64,000 nucleotides of DNA from Bordetella genomosp. 11 (GCF_002261215.1 NZ_NEVS01000004.1:1-64000); one strand, 5' to 3'; positions 1-8,661 are shown, counted from the first letter of the stretch. Program-made: numbers and translations. Notes: generated by a model not told the origin, from the letters alone.

Positions 1-127
1 GCCTCGGCCTGCTTGATGAAACCGATGATCTGCTCCTCGGTAAATCTGCTCTTTCTCATGTCCGTCATTCTCCAAGTTGACGGACTTCGCTGCCATTACG
101 CTGGTACGGCTGGGAGGGGGCAGGTCA
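1..127 (-). mobile_element. End of an IS3-family (IS407-group) insertion sequence with the start of transposase OrfA
   Basis: Read on the minus strand, an ATG at 60-58 opens MRKSRFTEEQIIGFIKQAEA, the typical N-terminus of OrfA (helix-turn-helix subunit) of IS407-group IS3 elements. The rest lies outside the window. About 65 bases upstream of that start, the outer end reads TGACCTGCCCCCTCCC on the minus strand (127 inward), which fits an IS407-group terminal inverted repeat. Position 127 is therefore taken as the IS boundary. The plus-strand reading frame that runs through this segment is chance coding through the IS end. The exact element name cannot be given without the other end. Confidence 0.8.
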
Positions 128-381
128 TCTATATGTGCTTAATCAAGCAAAAGGATTGGTCCTATGAGAAGGAGTGGCGAATCATCGTCCCGCTGGGGCC
201 TTCCTATGCCAACGCCGAGCAACCCATGCCGAAACCCAGCGCTGTAATTCTTGGCTCTATGACGGCTACTGATGACGAAGCTGTCATGAAGGAACTATGC
301 AAAGCAATGGACATTCCACTGAGGCGGGTAGCCCAGAGACCGGGGGGATTTGAGTTGGAGCTTGTAAGTGAGAAGGGATAA
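128..381 (+). pseudogene. DUF2971 protein, C-terminal remnant cut by the IS
   Basis: About 84 codons in frame after the IS end encode MCLIKQKDWSYEKEWRIIV and then a C-terminal tail. The K-x-x-W-x-Y-E-x-E-W-R block is the conserved C-terminal motif of DUF2971 proteins, a family of unknown function often found in accessory regions. The conserved N-terminal part is missing, because the IS lies immediately upstream, so this is read as a disrupted gene whose 5' part should sit on the far side of the element. No start codon with a ribosome site is seen after the IS boundary. Confidence 0.7.
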
Positions 382-481
382 GAAACGCGTGCATGAGAAG
401 AAATCTGCCCGCGCAGTGGTTGTTTTGCCCTGAACCCGTATGTTACGCTATTCTTTAATGAATTTATTAAAGAGGTGCGCT

Positions 482-757
482 ATGAGCTTCTCTGCACAAG
501 ACATCGTTCCCATCAGCGAAGCCCGCGCTCGTCTGACCGAGCTGTCCGATGAAGTCGTCGCCGGGGCAGAAAAGATTCTGACCAAGAATGGCGCGGCGCA
601 TGTGGCTATCGTCGATGCTCGCAAGCTCGACTACTACCATGCGCTTGAAGAAGAGCATGCAGCCTTGGTGTTGTTGAACGAGGCGGAGGTCGGCTTGCGT
701 GAATACTTAGAAGGCAAGCGCATCCCGCGCGAAGACATCTTGAAGGCGCTGGACTAA
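482..757 (+). CDS. Type II antitoxin, Phd/YefM family
   Basis: A 91-residue protein opening MSFSAQDIVPISEARARLTE, with the N-terminal swapped-hairpin pattern of Phd/YefM antitoxins (Val/Ile-Pro-Ile-Ser-Glu-Ala-Arg, then a helix and a short strand around AHVAIVDARKL). These proteins bind operator DNA with the N-terminal domain and neutralise the partner toxin with the C-terminal tail. The ATG at 482 was chosen because GAGG lies about 6 bases upstream and homologous antitoxins start here; an in-frame upstream start at 440 would add 14 residues with no family similarity. The stop TAA directly abuts the ATG of the toxin gene, so the two are translationally coupled. Such pairs are usually autoregulated by the complex. 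Confidence 0.85.
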   Translation: MSFSAQDIVPISEARARLTELSDEVVAGAEKILTKNGAAHVAIVDARKLDYYHALEEEHAALVLLNEAEVGLREYLEGKRIPREDILKALD

Positions 758-1162
758 ATGGCGTTGCCGGTGAATGTCAGCGTTGAGGCGGTTCCAAACT
801 TTCATCGTGGTCTTGAAGTAGCAAGGGAGTTCTTCGTCGAGCAGGATGAGGATTCCGCAGGGCGCAGGGCAGCTAAACTGCGTGCAAAGCTGAGCGAGAT
901 GATGGACATTCTGGCGTGGTCGCCCGCCAGTGGACGGCCCGCCAGGTTTCACGCAACCAGGTCCGCCCAGGCACGCTTGAGACTTGCGCCCGTGTTGGAT
1001 TTGGCAAAGCAGACCGGGATGCCGGAGCTTCGTGAGTACGTGGTGGATCAGCACACCGTGCTGTACGCGCATTCGGATACCCAGGTGCTACTGCTGGCGA
1101 TCAAGCATCAACGGCAGTTGGCCTACGTGGTTGTCGACGACGCGACCAACGGTCCAGAGTAG
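758..1162 (+). CDS. Type II toxin, RelE/ParE superfamily
   Basis: A 134-residue basic protein directly following the antitoxin stop codon. The C-terminal half has the RelE/ParE pattern: a strand with Leu-Arg-Glu-Tyr-Val-Val near residues 90-95, then H-x-V-L-Y-A-H and V-L-L-L-A-I-K-H-Q-R-Q, where the final strand and basic residues normally carry activity. RelE-type members cleave ribosome-bound mRNA and ParE-type members inhibit gyrase. The sequence does not decide which. At 134 residues it is longer than the usual 90-110, because of an N-terminal helix-rich extension. The order antitoxin-then-toxin and the TAAATG junction support the assignment. Confidence 0.75.
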   Translation: MALPVNVSVEAVPNFHRGLEVAREFFVEQDEDSAGRRAAKLRAKLSEMMDILAWSPASGRPARFHATRSAQARLRLAPVLDLAKQTGMPELREYVVDQHTVLYAHSDTQVLLLAIKHQRQLAYVVVDDATNGPE

Positions 1163-1315
1163 TCCAGTTACATCCAGCCAATCTACGCTTTTTGAGTAAG
1201 AAATCGAGTAAGAAATGCCTAAAACCACTCAGTTTCCTATCCTGGTTCGAATCGTGTAGGGCGGGCCATTCGTCCTTGCCAGGCGGCCAAGCCCGCAAGG
1301 CGATGGTTTGCCGTG

Positions 1316-2230
1316 CTACCACTGTCCGTCCCGATCGCGGCGGTGCGGTTCGAAAGCCTCCATCAGAAAATCGACAAGGGCGCGGGTTTTCGCAGAAAGA
1401 TGGCTGCGCGTGGGAAAGACCGCATAGATATCCGCGGGCGGCGGGTCCCATTTGGGCAGGACGCGCCGCAGCCTGCCGGATCGCAGCAATGGGGCGATCT
1501 CCCATAGCGAGCGCATCAGGATGCCGTGTCCGTCCAGCGCCCAGCCCACGACGCATTCGCCATCGTTGCAGGCGAGCGGGCCACGGACCTTTACGGTTTC
1601 CGCATGCGTGCCTGACCGCAGGTGCCAGGTGCCGAAGGTCTCGTCGCTTTCCTGTATGAACAGGCAGGCGTGCCGCGCCAGCTCGCGCGGGCTGGCAGGC
1701 TGGCCGTGCCTGGCCAGGTAGGTCCTGGCCGCGCCCAGCACGCGGCGGTTATGGGCCAGCAGCCTGGCCGTCAATGTCGAATCGGGTAACTCGCCGACGC
1801 GAATCTGCAGGTCGTAGCCCTGTTCGATCATGTTCACGGGCCGGTCGGTCAGCGTCAGCTGGACTTCGACTTCGGGATAGCGCCGCGCGAAGGCCGACAG
1901 GGCAGGCGCGACGTGCCGACGGCCGAATCCCAAGGTGCTGACCACGCGCAGGATTCCGCGCGGCATCGCCCGCGCGCCGGCGACCTTGCGCTCCAGCGCC
2001 TCCAGGTCCTCCAGCACCCTGGCCCCTTCGACCAGATAGGTTTCTCCTTCCGGCGTCAGGCTGGCGCGCCGGGTCGTGCGTTGCAGAAGGCGCACCCCCA
2101 GCCGCCGCTCCAGTGCCGCCAGGCGCTTGCTGACGGCGGGGGGCGTGATTCCCAGGTGTTGCGCGACTTCCCGCAGGTTGCTGTGTTTGGCGACGAGGGA
2201 GAAAAACTCCAGGTCCGAAAGCGCACTCAT
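1316..2230 (-). CDS. LysR-type transcriptional regulator
   Basis: A 304-residue LTTR. The N-terminal winged helix-turn-helix (residues 1-60) begins MSALSDLEFFSLVAKHSNLR and includes AQHLGITPPAVSKRLAALER. The C-terminal part is the periplasmic-binding-like effector domain (DLQIRVGELPDSTLTARLL, NDGECVVGWALDGHGILM). The ATG at 2230 gives the standard LTTR start; a TTG 24 bases upstream adds only eight atypical residues. It is transcribed away from the Bug-leuCD operon at 2333-5400, the usual arrangement for an LTTR controlling its divergent neighbour. A candidate T-N11-A operator lies between them. The inducer is unknown but should be related to the organic acid handled by the operon. Confidence 0.9.
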   Translation of the reverse strand: MSALSDLEFFSLVAKHSNLREVAQHLGITPPAVSKRLAALERRLGVRLLQRTTRRASLTPEGETYLVEGARVLEDLEALERKVAGARAMPRGILRVVSTLGFGRRHVAPALSAFARRYPEVEVQLTLTDRPVNMIEQGYDLQIRVGELPDSTLTARLLAHNRRVLGAARTYLARHGQPASPRELARHACLFIQESDETFGTWHLRSGTHAETVKVRGPLACNDGECVVGWALDGHGILMRSLWEIAPLLRSGRLRRVLPKWDPPPADIYAVFPTRSHLSAKTRALVDFLMEAFEPHRRDRDGQW

Positions 2231-2279
2231 TGTTAACTCAAAAGAAATGAACAACTAATTTGAATGACACTATAGGAGA

Positions 2280-2294
2280 TTAATTCACTATTAA
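2280..2294. promoter_or_regulatory. Candidate LysR operator (T-N11-A inverted repeat)
   Basis: TTAAT-TCACT-ATTAA is a perfect 5-bp inverted repeat around a 5-base spacer and satisfies the LysR T-N11-A rule (T2281 and A2293). It lies in the AT-rich gap between the LysR gene (start 2230) and the Bug gene (start 2333). Binding by this regulator is inferred. Confidence 0.45.
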
Positions 2295-2332
2295 CATTCA
2301 AGCACACAAGAAACCACAACGGGAGACAAACC

Positions 2333-3292
2333 ATGTTCAGCCGTCGCTTTCTCACCCTGATTTCCTCACTGTTCATCTGCGCATCGGCCGCGGCGCAATA
2401 TCCGGAACGTCCGGTCAAGCTGATCGTCCCCTACGCCCCGGGCGGAAGCGTCGACATCGTCGCCCGCATGATCAGCGACGAATGGGCCAGGACACTGGGC
2501 CGTCCCATCGTGATCGAAAACCGGGGTGGCGCCGGCGGCAATGTCGGCGTGGATGCCGTGGCGAAAGCCGCGGCCGACGGCTACACCATCGGCGTGCAGT
2601 CGGTCTCGCTGGCGATCAATCCGGCGTTGTTCTCCAGCATGCCCTACGACACATTGAAGGACCTTGCGCCCATCGGCATGGTGGCGTCGTCGCAGCACGT
2701 GCTCGTCGTCAACGACCAGGTGCCCGCCAAGAGCGTCAGGGAACTGGTCGATCTGGCGAAACGCGAACCGGGCAAGCTCAGCTACGCCTCCGCCGGCCCC
2801 GGCAGCACCTTCCATATGGCGGCCGCGCTGTTCACCTCCGTGGCCGGCGTGGATATCGTCCACATTCCCTATCGTGGCGGCGGCCCGGCCCTGATCGATA
2901 CGATCGGCGGACAGGTCCAGTTGTGTTTCCCGGTCCTATCCGCCGCGCGCGGGCAGGTCGAGGCCGGCAAGGTGCGCGCGCTGGGCGTCACCGGAAGCAA
3001 GCGTTCGCCCCTGATGCCGGACGTACCCGCCATCGCCGAAGCCGGATTGCCGGGCTATGCCTTCGAGACCTGGTTCATGGTGTTCGCCCCGGCGAATACG
3101 CCCAAGCCGGTCATCGACAAGCTGAACGAAACGCTGGCCCATGTGCTGGCATCGCCCGCGATGGTGGACCGCATGACGCGCGAAGGCTTCGAGGCCACGC
3201 CGTCGTCGCCCGCCCAGGCGCGCACGCGCCTGGAAACCGAAATGCCCCAGTGGGCAAAACTCATCAAGGAAAGCGGCATCACGATGCAGTGA
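2333..3292 (+). CDS. Bug-family tripartite tricarboxylate transporter substrate-binding protein
   Basis: A 319-residue periplasmic solute receptor. It has a signal peptide (MFSRRFLTLISSLFICASAA, cleavage probably near AAAQ-YPERP) followed by the Bug signature YPERPVKLIVPYAPGG and the ligand loop GGSVDIVARMI with the conserved Asp. Later family blocks are ENRGGAGGNVG, LSYASAGPGSTFH and IPYRGGGPALIDTIGGQ. Bug receptors bind carboxylates or similar acids for TctAB-type permeases, or act as sensors. No permease gene is near. A GGGAG ribosome site lies 7 bases upstream of the ATG. The gene is followed 42 bases later by leuC/leuD-like genes, which suggests that its ligand is the substrate or product of that hydro-lyase. 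Confidence 0.93.
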   Translation: MFSRRFLTLISSLFICASAAAQYPERPVKLIVPYAPGGSVDIVARMISDEWARTLGRPIVIENRGGAGGNVGVDAVAKAAADGYTIGVQSVSLAINPALFSSMPYDTLKDLAPIGMVASSQHVLVVNDQVPAKSVRELVDLAKREPGKLSYASAGPGSTFHMAAALFTSVAGVDIVHIPYRGGGPALIDTIGGQVQLCFPVLSAARGQVEAGKVRALGVTGSKRSPLMPDVPAIAEAGLPGYAFETWFMVFAPANTPKPVIDKLNETLAHVLASPAMVDRMTREGFEATPSSPAQARTRLETEMPQWAKLIKESGITMQ

Positions 3293-3334
3293 GCCCGCTT
3301 GCCGTCCTTCATGTCCTTCCTACCCCTGGCTCAC

Positions 3335-4753
3335 ATGTCCCCACGAACGCTTTACCAGAAACTGCTGGATACCCACACGGTGGCAACGCTGGACGAACAG
3401 AACGTCCTGCTTTTCTGCGACCTGCACCTGATGAACGAGTACACCAGTCCCCAGGCTTTCGCGGGACTGCGCGACGCGGGGCGCACCGTGGCCATGCCCG
3501 GGCAGAATGTGGCCACGGTCAGCCACATCATTCCCACCCATCCGGGCAAGGTAAGGGTGATTGCCGACGCCGCCTCGGCGCTTCAGGCCAGTAACCTGAA
3601 GAGAAACTGCGATGCCTTCGATATTCCGCTGTTCGACACCAACGATGCCTTGCAGGGCATCGAGCACGTGGTGGCCCCGGAACACGGCATGATCCGGCCC
3701 GGCATGGTGGTCATCTGCGGCGACAGCCATACGACGACTTACGGCGCGCTGGGGGCGCTGGGCTTCGGCATCGGCACGACCGAAGTGGAACATGTCCTGG
3801 CCACGCAAACCCTGGTCTATCGCGTGGCGAAGACCATGCAGATCCGTATCGACGGCCAGCTGCCGTTCGGCGTCACGAGCAAGGACCTGGTGCTGGCCAT
3901 CGTCGGGCGGATCGGCGCCCAGGGCGCGCGCGGGTACGTGGTCGAATACAGCGGCAGCGCGGTGGAAGCGCTTTCCATCGAGGCGCGCTTCACGCTGTGC
4001 AACATGCTCGTGGAGGCCGGCGCGCGCGGCGCGCTGGTCGCGCCCGACCAAAAGGCCATCGACTACGTCATGGCGCGCGCCCCGGATCTGGCCGGACCGC
4101 ACAGGCAGGCCGCGCTGGAAGCCTGGCGCGACCTGCGTACCGACGAAGGGGCGCATTTCGATGCGGTCCACCGCATCGATGCCGGCACGATCGCGCCGCA
4201 GGTCACCTGGGGCACCAGCCCGGACCAGGTCATCGCCATCGACGGCCACGTGCCGCATCTGGACCAGGTGCAGGACGCGGTGGCGCGCGGCAGCGCCGCA
4301 CGGGCCATGGAATACACCCGCCTGCCCGCCGGCGCCGCCATTGCCGGAACGCCGGTGCAGCACGTCTTCATCGGCTCTTGCACCAACGGCCGCATCGAGG
4401 ATCTTCGTGCCGCCGCCGCCGTCGCGCGCGGCCGCCGCGTCGCCGCGGGCGTGCGGGCGATGGTGGTGCCCGGGTCGGGGGCGGTGAAGGCGGCCGCGGA
4501 AGCCGAAGGGCTGGACAAGGTCTTCATCGAGGCAGGTTTCGAATGGCGCAATGCCGGTTGTTCGATGTGCCTGGCCATGAACGATGATGTGTTGGAAGAG
4601 GGCGTGCGTTGCGCGTCGACGACGAACCGCAATTTCGAGGGCCGCCAGGGCAGGGGCGCCATTACCCATCTCATGAGCCCGGCAATGGCGGCGGCGGCCG
4701 CGACCGCCGGCCGCATCATGGACGTACGCGAATTGAAGGAGCAGGCACAATGA
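3335..4753 (+). CDS. leuC: LeuC-like aconitase-family hydro-lyase, large subunit
   Basis: About 472 residues matching 3-isopropylmalate dehydratase large subunits, which carry the [4Fe-4S] cluster and isomerise or dehydrate a 2- or 3-hydroxy dicarboxylate. Visible family blocks are CGDSHTTTYGALGALGFGIG, the cluster cysteine in FIGSCTNGRIEDL, and the pair in NAGCSMCLAMN, followed by STTNRNFEGRQG. The ATG at 3335 (MSPRTLYQKLLDTHT) matches the family start; earlier TTG and ATG codons at 3299 and 3311 add an atypical segment. The stop overlaps leuD by four bases. A Bug receptor and a LysR regulator beside it suggest a catabolic paralogue (methylmalate/dimethylmalate-type substrate) rather than the leucine-pathway enzyme; no leuB is present. 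Confidence 0.85.
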   Translation: MSPRTLYQKLLDTHTVATLDEQNVLLFCDLHLMNEYTSPQAFAGLRDAGRTVAMPGQNVATVSHIIPTHPGKVRVIADAASALQASNLKRNCDAFDIPLFDTNDALQGIEHVVAPEHGMIRPGMVVICGDSHTTTYGALGALGFGIGTTEVEHVLATQTLVYRVAKTMQIRIDGQLPFGVTSKDLVLAIVGRIGAQGARGYVVEYSGSAVEALSIEARFTLCNMLVEAGARGALVAPDQKAIDYVMARAPDLAGPHRQAALEAWRDLRTDEGAHFDAVHRIDAGTIAPQVTWGTSPDQVIAIDGHVPHLDQVQDAVARGSAARAMEYTRLPAGAAIAGTPVQHVFIGSCTNGRIEDLRAAAAVARGRRVAAGVRAMVVPGSGAVKAAAEAEGLDKVFIEAGFEWRNAGCSMCLAMNDDVLEEGVRCASTTNRNFEGRQGRGAITHLMSPAMAAAAATAGRIMDVRELKEQAQ

Positions 4754-5400
4754 CCCACACCGCCCGCATCGAAGGCCGCGCGGCGGCCCTGCGCATCGAA
4801 AACCTGGACACCGACCAGATCATGCCCAAGCAGTTTCTGCGGGGCATCGACAAGTCAGGCTTGAAGGACGGACTGCTTTACGATCTGCGCTACGACCCGC
4901 AGGGCCGGCCCTGTCCGGATTTCGTGCTGAACCGGGACGCCTATGCCGGCGTGTCGGTCCTGATCGGGGGATCGAACTTCGGCTGCGGATCCAGCCGCGA
5001 GCATGCGGTGTGGGGCCTTCAGCAGTTCGGCATCCGGGCCGTGGTCGCCCCCAGCTTCGCGGAAATTTTCCATTCCAATGCGATGAACAACCGGCTGCTG
5101 CTGGTCGCCTTGCCGGCCGACGATATCGCGAGGCTGATGTCCGATGCGGACGATCCCGCGCATAACGCCGTCACGATCGATATCGCCACGCAGACGCTGC
5201 AAAGCCGATCCGTGCGGACGGACTTCGAACTGGTGCCGCGGCATAAGCGCATGTTCCTCGAGGGCCTGGATAGCATCGGCCTGTCCCTGACCTACCGCGA
5301 GCAGATCGACCGCTACGCCGCGGACCATTGGAAAAGGCAACCGTGGCTGAAGGACATCGCGGCGCACACGCGCACGCGCTTGTCCCGCGAGGGGCTGTGA
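4750..5400 (+). CDS. leuD: LeuD-like aconitase-family hydro-lyase, small subunit
   Basis: A 216-residue swivel-domain subunit that completes the active site of the large subunit. Family motifs seen are the N-terminal NLDTDQIMPKQFLR, then LIGGSNFGCGSSREHAVWGL around residues 74-93 (substrate-binding Gly-Ser-Ser-Arg), and FAEIFHSNAMNNRLL. The start overlaps the leuC stop (ATGA), so the two are co-translated. The length is normal for LeuD. It is the last gene of the Bug-leuC-leuD operon. Function follows its partner: hydration/dehydration of an unidentified hydroxy-dicarboxylate. Confidence 0.87.
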   Translation: MTHTARIEGRAAALRIENLDTDQIMPKQFLRGIDKSGLKDGLLYDLRYDPQGRPCPDFVLNRDAYAGVSVLIGGSNFGCGSSREHAVWGLQQFGIRAVVAPSFAEIFHSNAMNNRLLLVALPADDIARLMSDADDPAHNAVTIDIATQTLQSRSVRTDFELVPRHKRMFLEGLDSIGLSLTYREQIDRYAADHWKRQPWLKDIAAHTRTRLSREGL

Positions 5401-5544
5401 TGATTTCCATCGCTACTCATCCATGACGCGCCGGCGCGACGGATCGCTGGAAAGGCCGCGGGCCCCCTGTCCACTGCCGGGCACGGTCTTTGCTGAACTG
5501 TGATCGTTGCGCCAATTCCGGCGTGTTTTGACAGGAGCACAGCG

Positions 5545-5727
5545 ATGAACAAAGACCAAGTGAAGGGCGTGGGCGAACAGGTCAAGGGCAAGGTCAACGA
5601 GACGGTCGGCAAGGTGACCGGCAACAAGAGCCAGGAGCTCAAGGGCGACGTCCAGCAGGGTGTGGGCAAGGCGCAGAAGGCCGTCGGCGACGCGCGCGAA
5701 GACATCAAGAAGAACGACCAGCCCTGA
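5545..5727 (+). CDS. CsbD-family stress-response protein
   Basis: A 60-residue hydrophilic protein opening MNKDQVKGVGEQVKGKVNET, then VGKVTGNKSQELKGDVQQGVGKAQKAVGDARED. The repeating amphipathic V-K-G-K/V-G-K pattern is that of CsbD proteins, small and probably disordered proteins induced by general stress, with no known biochemical activity. AGGAG lies 8 bases before the ATG at 5545; an in-frame upstream ATG at 5500 lacks a ribosome site. It is monocistronic, and two strong hairpins follow it. Confidence 0.9.
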   Translation: MNKDQVKGVGEQVKGKVNETVGKVTGNKSQELKGDVQQGVGKAQKAVGDAREDIKKNDQP

Positions 5728-5757
5728 TCCTTTTGCCGCATAAGCGGCAATCCGCGG

Positions 5758-5817
5758 GGCGCCGTACCGCCGGTACGGCGCCTTGCGGGCACAAGGGCGG
5801 CGCGAGCCGCCCTTGTG
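5758..5817. terminator. Two tandem hairpins between convergent csbD-like and glgX genes
   Basis: The first stem is 11 perfect base pairs (GGCGCCGTACC, 5758-5768, with 5772-5782; loop of 3). The second is 12 perfect base pairs (CACAAGGGCGGC, 5790-5801, with 5806-5817; loop GCGA). They lie between genes that converge. No long T-run follows either, so they may act as intrinsic terminators in both directions or simply block read-through. Confidence 0.65.
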
Positions 5818-5826
5818 CTGCCGGTA

Positions 5827-8016
5827 TTACTTGGCCGGCGCCTCGTCGTCCGTCATCGCTTCTTCCAGGTTCTCCAGCACCCGTCCCGTCTGTCCCTTGG
5901 TTTGCAGGGTGAACAGCAGCAGCGAACGACCGGTGACCTGGTAGATATCTCCCGATCCATAGCTGGGCAGCTCCGTGCGGACAGGCGCGTTCGTATCGAT
6001 CATGCATGTCCACTGATCGCTGCCGGGGATCTCCGGCACCTTGAACTCGACGATGTCGTGGTAGGCATTGAATACCAGCATCAAGGTCGCGTCGGACGCG
6101 GGCCGGCGGATGCCGGTGGCCCGCGCGCGGCCATCGATGATCAGGCCGAAGCAGCGCATGCCCGGATCGGCCCACTGTTCCTCGGCGATGTCGACGCCCG
6201 CCGGGCTGATCCAGCGCACATCCGCCACGTCCAGCAGGTCGTCGTATTCCCCCGTCAGGAAACGCCCCCGCCGCAGTACCGGCAGCGTATGGCGCAGCGT
6301 GGTCAGCTTGCGCGTGAATTCGATCAGCGCCTGTCCTTCCTCGCCGATGTTCCAGTCCACCCAGCTGATTTCGTTGTCCTGGCAATAGGCATTGTTGTTG
6401 CCCTGCTGGGTGCGCCCGAATTCATCGCCGGCCAGCAGCATGGGCGTGCCCTGCGAGAACAGCAGCGTGGCCAGCATATTGCGCTTCTGGCGTTCGCGCA
6501 GCGCGCGGATATCGGCGTCGTCGGTCGGGCCTTCCACGCCGCAGTTCCACGAGCGGTTGTCGGAATGACCGTCGCGGTTCTCCTCGCCATTGGCCTCGTT
6601 GTGCTTGTCGTTGTACGAGACCAAATCGTGCAGGGTGAAACCGTCGTGGGCGGTGATGAAGTTGACGCTGGCCCAGGGCCGGCGCCCGTTGTGGTTGAAC
6701 TTGTCGCCTGAAGCGGTAATGCGCGCCGCCAGTTCGGCCACGACGCCTTCGTCCCCTTTCCAGTAGCCGCGCACGCAGTCGCGGAACCGGTCGTTCCATT
6801 CCGCCCATCCCGGCGGAAAACCGCCCACCTGGTAGCCGCCGGGTCCGCAGTCCCAGGGCTCGGCGATCAGCTTGACGCTGGACAGGATGGGATCCTGCCG
6901 GCAGGCCTTCAGGAAGCCGCTTTCATAGTCGAAGCCGCCTGGCTCGCGACCCAGGATGGTGGCCAGGTCGAAGCGGAAGCCGTCGACGTTCATCTCGGTG
7001 ACCCAGTAGCGCAGGCTGTCCATGACCATCTGCAGCACGCGCGGATGGGACAGGTTCAGCGTATTGCCCGTGCCCGTATCGTTGATGTAGTACCGCTTCT
7101 GGTCCGGCAGCAGGCGGTAGTACGAGGCGTTGTCGATACCGCGGAAGGATAGCGTCGGCCCGAGTTCGCTGCCCTCGGCCGTATGGTTGTAGACCACGTC
7201 CAGGACGACTTCCAGGTTCGCTTCATGGAAGTGGTCGATCATCTGCTTCAGTTCGGCGATCTCGCCGGAGCCCTTGGCGAAATAGCGCGGGTCCGGGGCG
7301 AAGAAACCGATGGTGTTGTAGCCCCAATAATTCGTCAGACCTTTGTCCAGCAAATGGCTGTCGTTGACGAAGGCATGGATGGGCAGCAGTTCCACCGATG
7401 TCACGCCCAGGGATTTGATGTGGTCGATCACCGCCTTATGTCCGAGGCCCGCGAAGGTGCCGCGCAAGGATTCCGGCACCGCGGGGTGGCGTTTGGTGTA
7501 GCCGCGCGCGTGGGTCTCGTAGAAGATGGTCTGTTCCCAGGGGACGCGCACGCGTGTCGGGTGTTCCCAGCTGAAGCGCTGGTCGACGACCTGGCATTTG
7601 GGTACGAAAGGGGCGCTATCGCGTTCGTCGAAGGTCAGGTCGCCATCCTCGGCGCCCAGGGTATAGCCGAATACCGCGGGGTCCCATTTGAGTTCGCCGA
7701 CGTAGGCCTTGGCGTAGGGATCCAGAAGCAGCTTGTGCGGATTGAAGCGATGACCGTTCTCGGGGTCGTAGGGGCCATGCACGCGGTAGCCGTACACGGT
7801 GCCCGGCTGGAGGCCGCGCACATGGACGTGCCAGACCTCGTCGGTAAATTCGGGCAGTTCGATGCATTCGATTTGCTTCTGGCCGGTGGGGTCGAACAGG
7901 CAGACCTCCACCCGGGTGGCGTGGGCGGAGAACAGGGCGAAGTTCACGCCTTCGCCGTCCCAGGTCGCGCCCAGGGGAAATGGCGAACCTTCGGTGATGC
8001 GTGGCTGGTCGGTCAT
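5827..8016 (-). CDS. glgX: Glycogen debranching enzyme GlgX
   Basis: A 729-residue GH13 isoamylase-type enzyme that hydrolyses alpha-1,6 branch points of glycogen phosphorylase limit dextrin in the cytoplasm. An N-terminal CBM48-like beta domain (GATWDGEGVNFALFSAHATR, residues 16-35) is followed by the catalytic barrel with VDGFRFDLATILG (nucleophile Asp), LIAEPWDCGPGGYQVG (acid/base Glu) and NFITAHDGFTLHDLV (transition-state Asp). Length is normal. No other glycogen genes (glgA, glgB, glgC, glgP) are in the window, so it stands alone between csbD and a divergent unknown gene. The ATG at 8016 is the first plausible start. Confidence 0.95.
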   Translation of the reverse strand: MTDQPRITEGSPFPLGATWDGEGVNFALFSAHATRVEVCLFDPTGQKQIECIELPEFTDEVWHVHVRGLQPGTVYGYRVHGPYDPENGHRFNPHKLLLDPYAKAYVGELKWDPAVFGYTLGAEDGDLTFDERDSAPFVPKCQVVDQRFSWEHPTRVRVPWEQTIFYETHARGYTKRHPAVPESLRGTFAGLGHKAVIDHIKSLGVTSVELLPIHAFVNDSHLLDKGLTNYWGYNTIGFFAPDPRYFAKGSGEIAELKQMIDHFHEANLEVVLDVVYNHTAEGSELGPTLSFRGIDNASYYRLLPDQKRYYINDTGTGNTLNLSHPRVLQMVMDSLRYWVTEMNVDGFRFDLATILGREPGGFDYESGFLKACRQDPILSSVKLIAEPWDCGPGGYQVGGFPPGWAEWNDRFRDCVRGYWKGDEGVVAELAARITASGDKFNHNGRRPWASVNFITAHDGFTLHDLVSYNDKHNEANGEENRDGHSDNRSWNCGVEGPTDDADIRALRERQKRNMLATLLFSQGTPMLLAGDEFGRTQQGNNNAYCQDNEISWVDWNIGEEGQALIEFTRKLTTLRHTLPVLRRGRFLTGEYDDLLDVADVRWISPAGVDIAEEQWADPGMRCFGLIIDGRARATGIRRPASDATLMLVFNAYHDIVEFKVPEIPGSDQWTCMIDTNAPVRTELPSYGSGDIYQVTGRSLLLFTLQTKGQTGRVLENLEEAMTDDEAPAK

Positions 8017-8139
8017 GGTAATGCTCCGGGGGATGGCGCCGCGGCTACGGATGAGCAGGCGGCGGGGCTAACAAGCAATCCGCATGCCCGCGTCGGGAAT
8101 GCCGATTGCGGCCCCATTCCGGGCTATTGGAGATGCGCG

Positions 8140-8580
8140 ATGAACACCTTGAAAGACACGATGCGCGGACTGGCGATGGAGCTTGGCGTGGAAACCCCCA
8201 TGGACGCGAAGCAGCTGCGGGACGGATCGCCCGCGGCGCACCAGTTCGCCTTATCGGCGGCGGCAGGCCGGCTTTACATCCAGAATGCCGCGGGGAAAGT
8301 CGTCGAGGTGGGCGATCTGTTCGAAGAAGGCGGGCGCTACGGCTACCGTCTGGACCAGGGTAGCATCCAGGGGCAGGATCTGCCGGACCTGGGCGCCGCG
8401 CTGCGACATCTGGCCGCCCAGCTGACTTTCCTGTACGTGGACGGCCTGTTCCGCGAACTACCCGACAGCGCGGCGGAAGCCTCGGTGCATTCGATGTCGG
8501 CACCGCCGCTTTTCGTCACCCTGGCGGATGGCACGGACGAACTGCGCGGGCCGTCGGGGACGGAAACGCTGGACCGGTGA
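8140..8580 (+). CDS. Hypothetical protein
   Basis: A 146-residue protein, not recognised. It begins MNTLKDTMRGLAMELGVETP and has no signal peptide or membrane segment. GGAG lies 7 bases before the ATG at 8140. The middle part (LYIQNAAGKVVEVGDLFEEG) looks like a small beta-sheet domain, followed by a helix (DLPDLGAALRHLAAQLTFLYVDGLF). It is divergent from glgX with a 123-base gap and stands alone. A frame open further upstream overlaps glgX antisense and is chance. Confidence 0.6.
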   Translation: MNTLKDTMRGLAMELGVETPMDAKQLRDGSPAAHQFALSAAAGRLYIQNAAGKVVEVGDLFEEGGRYGYRLDQGSIQGQDLPDLGAALRHLAAQLTFLYVDGLFRELPDSAAEASVHSMSAPPLFVTLADGTDELRGPSGTETLDR

Positions 8581-8661
8581 TTCTGCCGGCAAGGCAGGGC
8601 GGGCGAGGCAACCCCGCCTTCCTCACGTTCCCAGATCCGCTACCTGTACGCCCGCGGGCGC

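Noticed and set aside
1228..1265. tRNA-like T-arm (CCTGGTTCGAATC) after the toxin gene
   Set aside because: The flanking stems do not pair (CCTGG against CGTGT) and no anticodon or D-arm precedes it, so it is not a tRNA. At most it is a decayed fragment.
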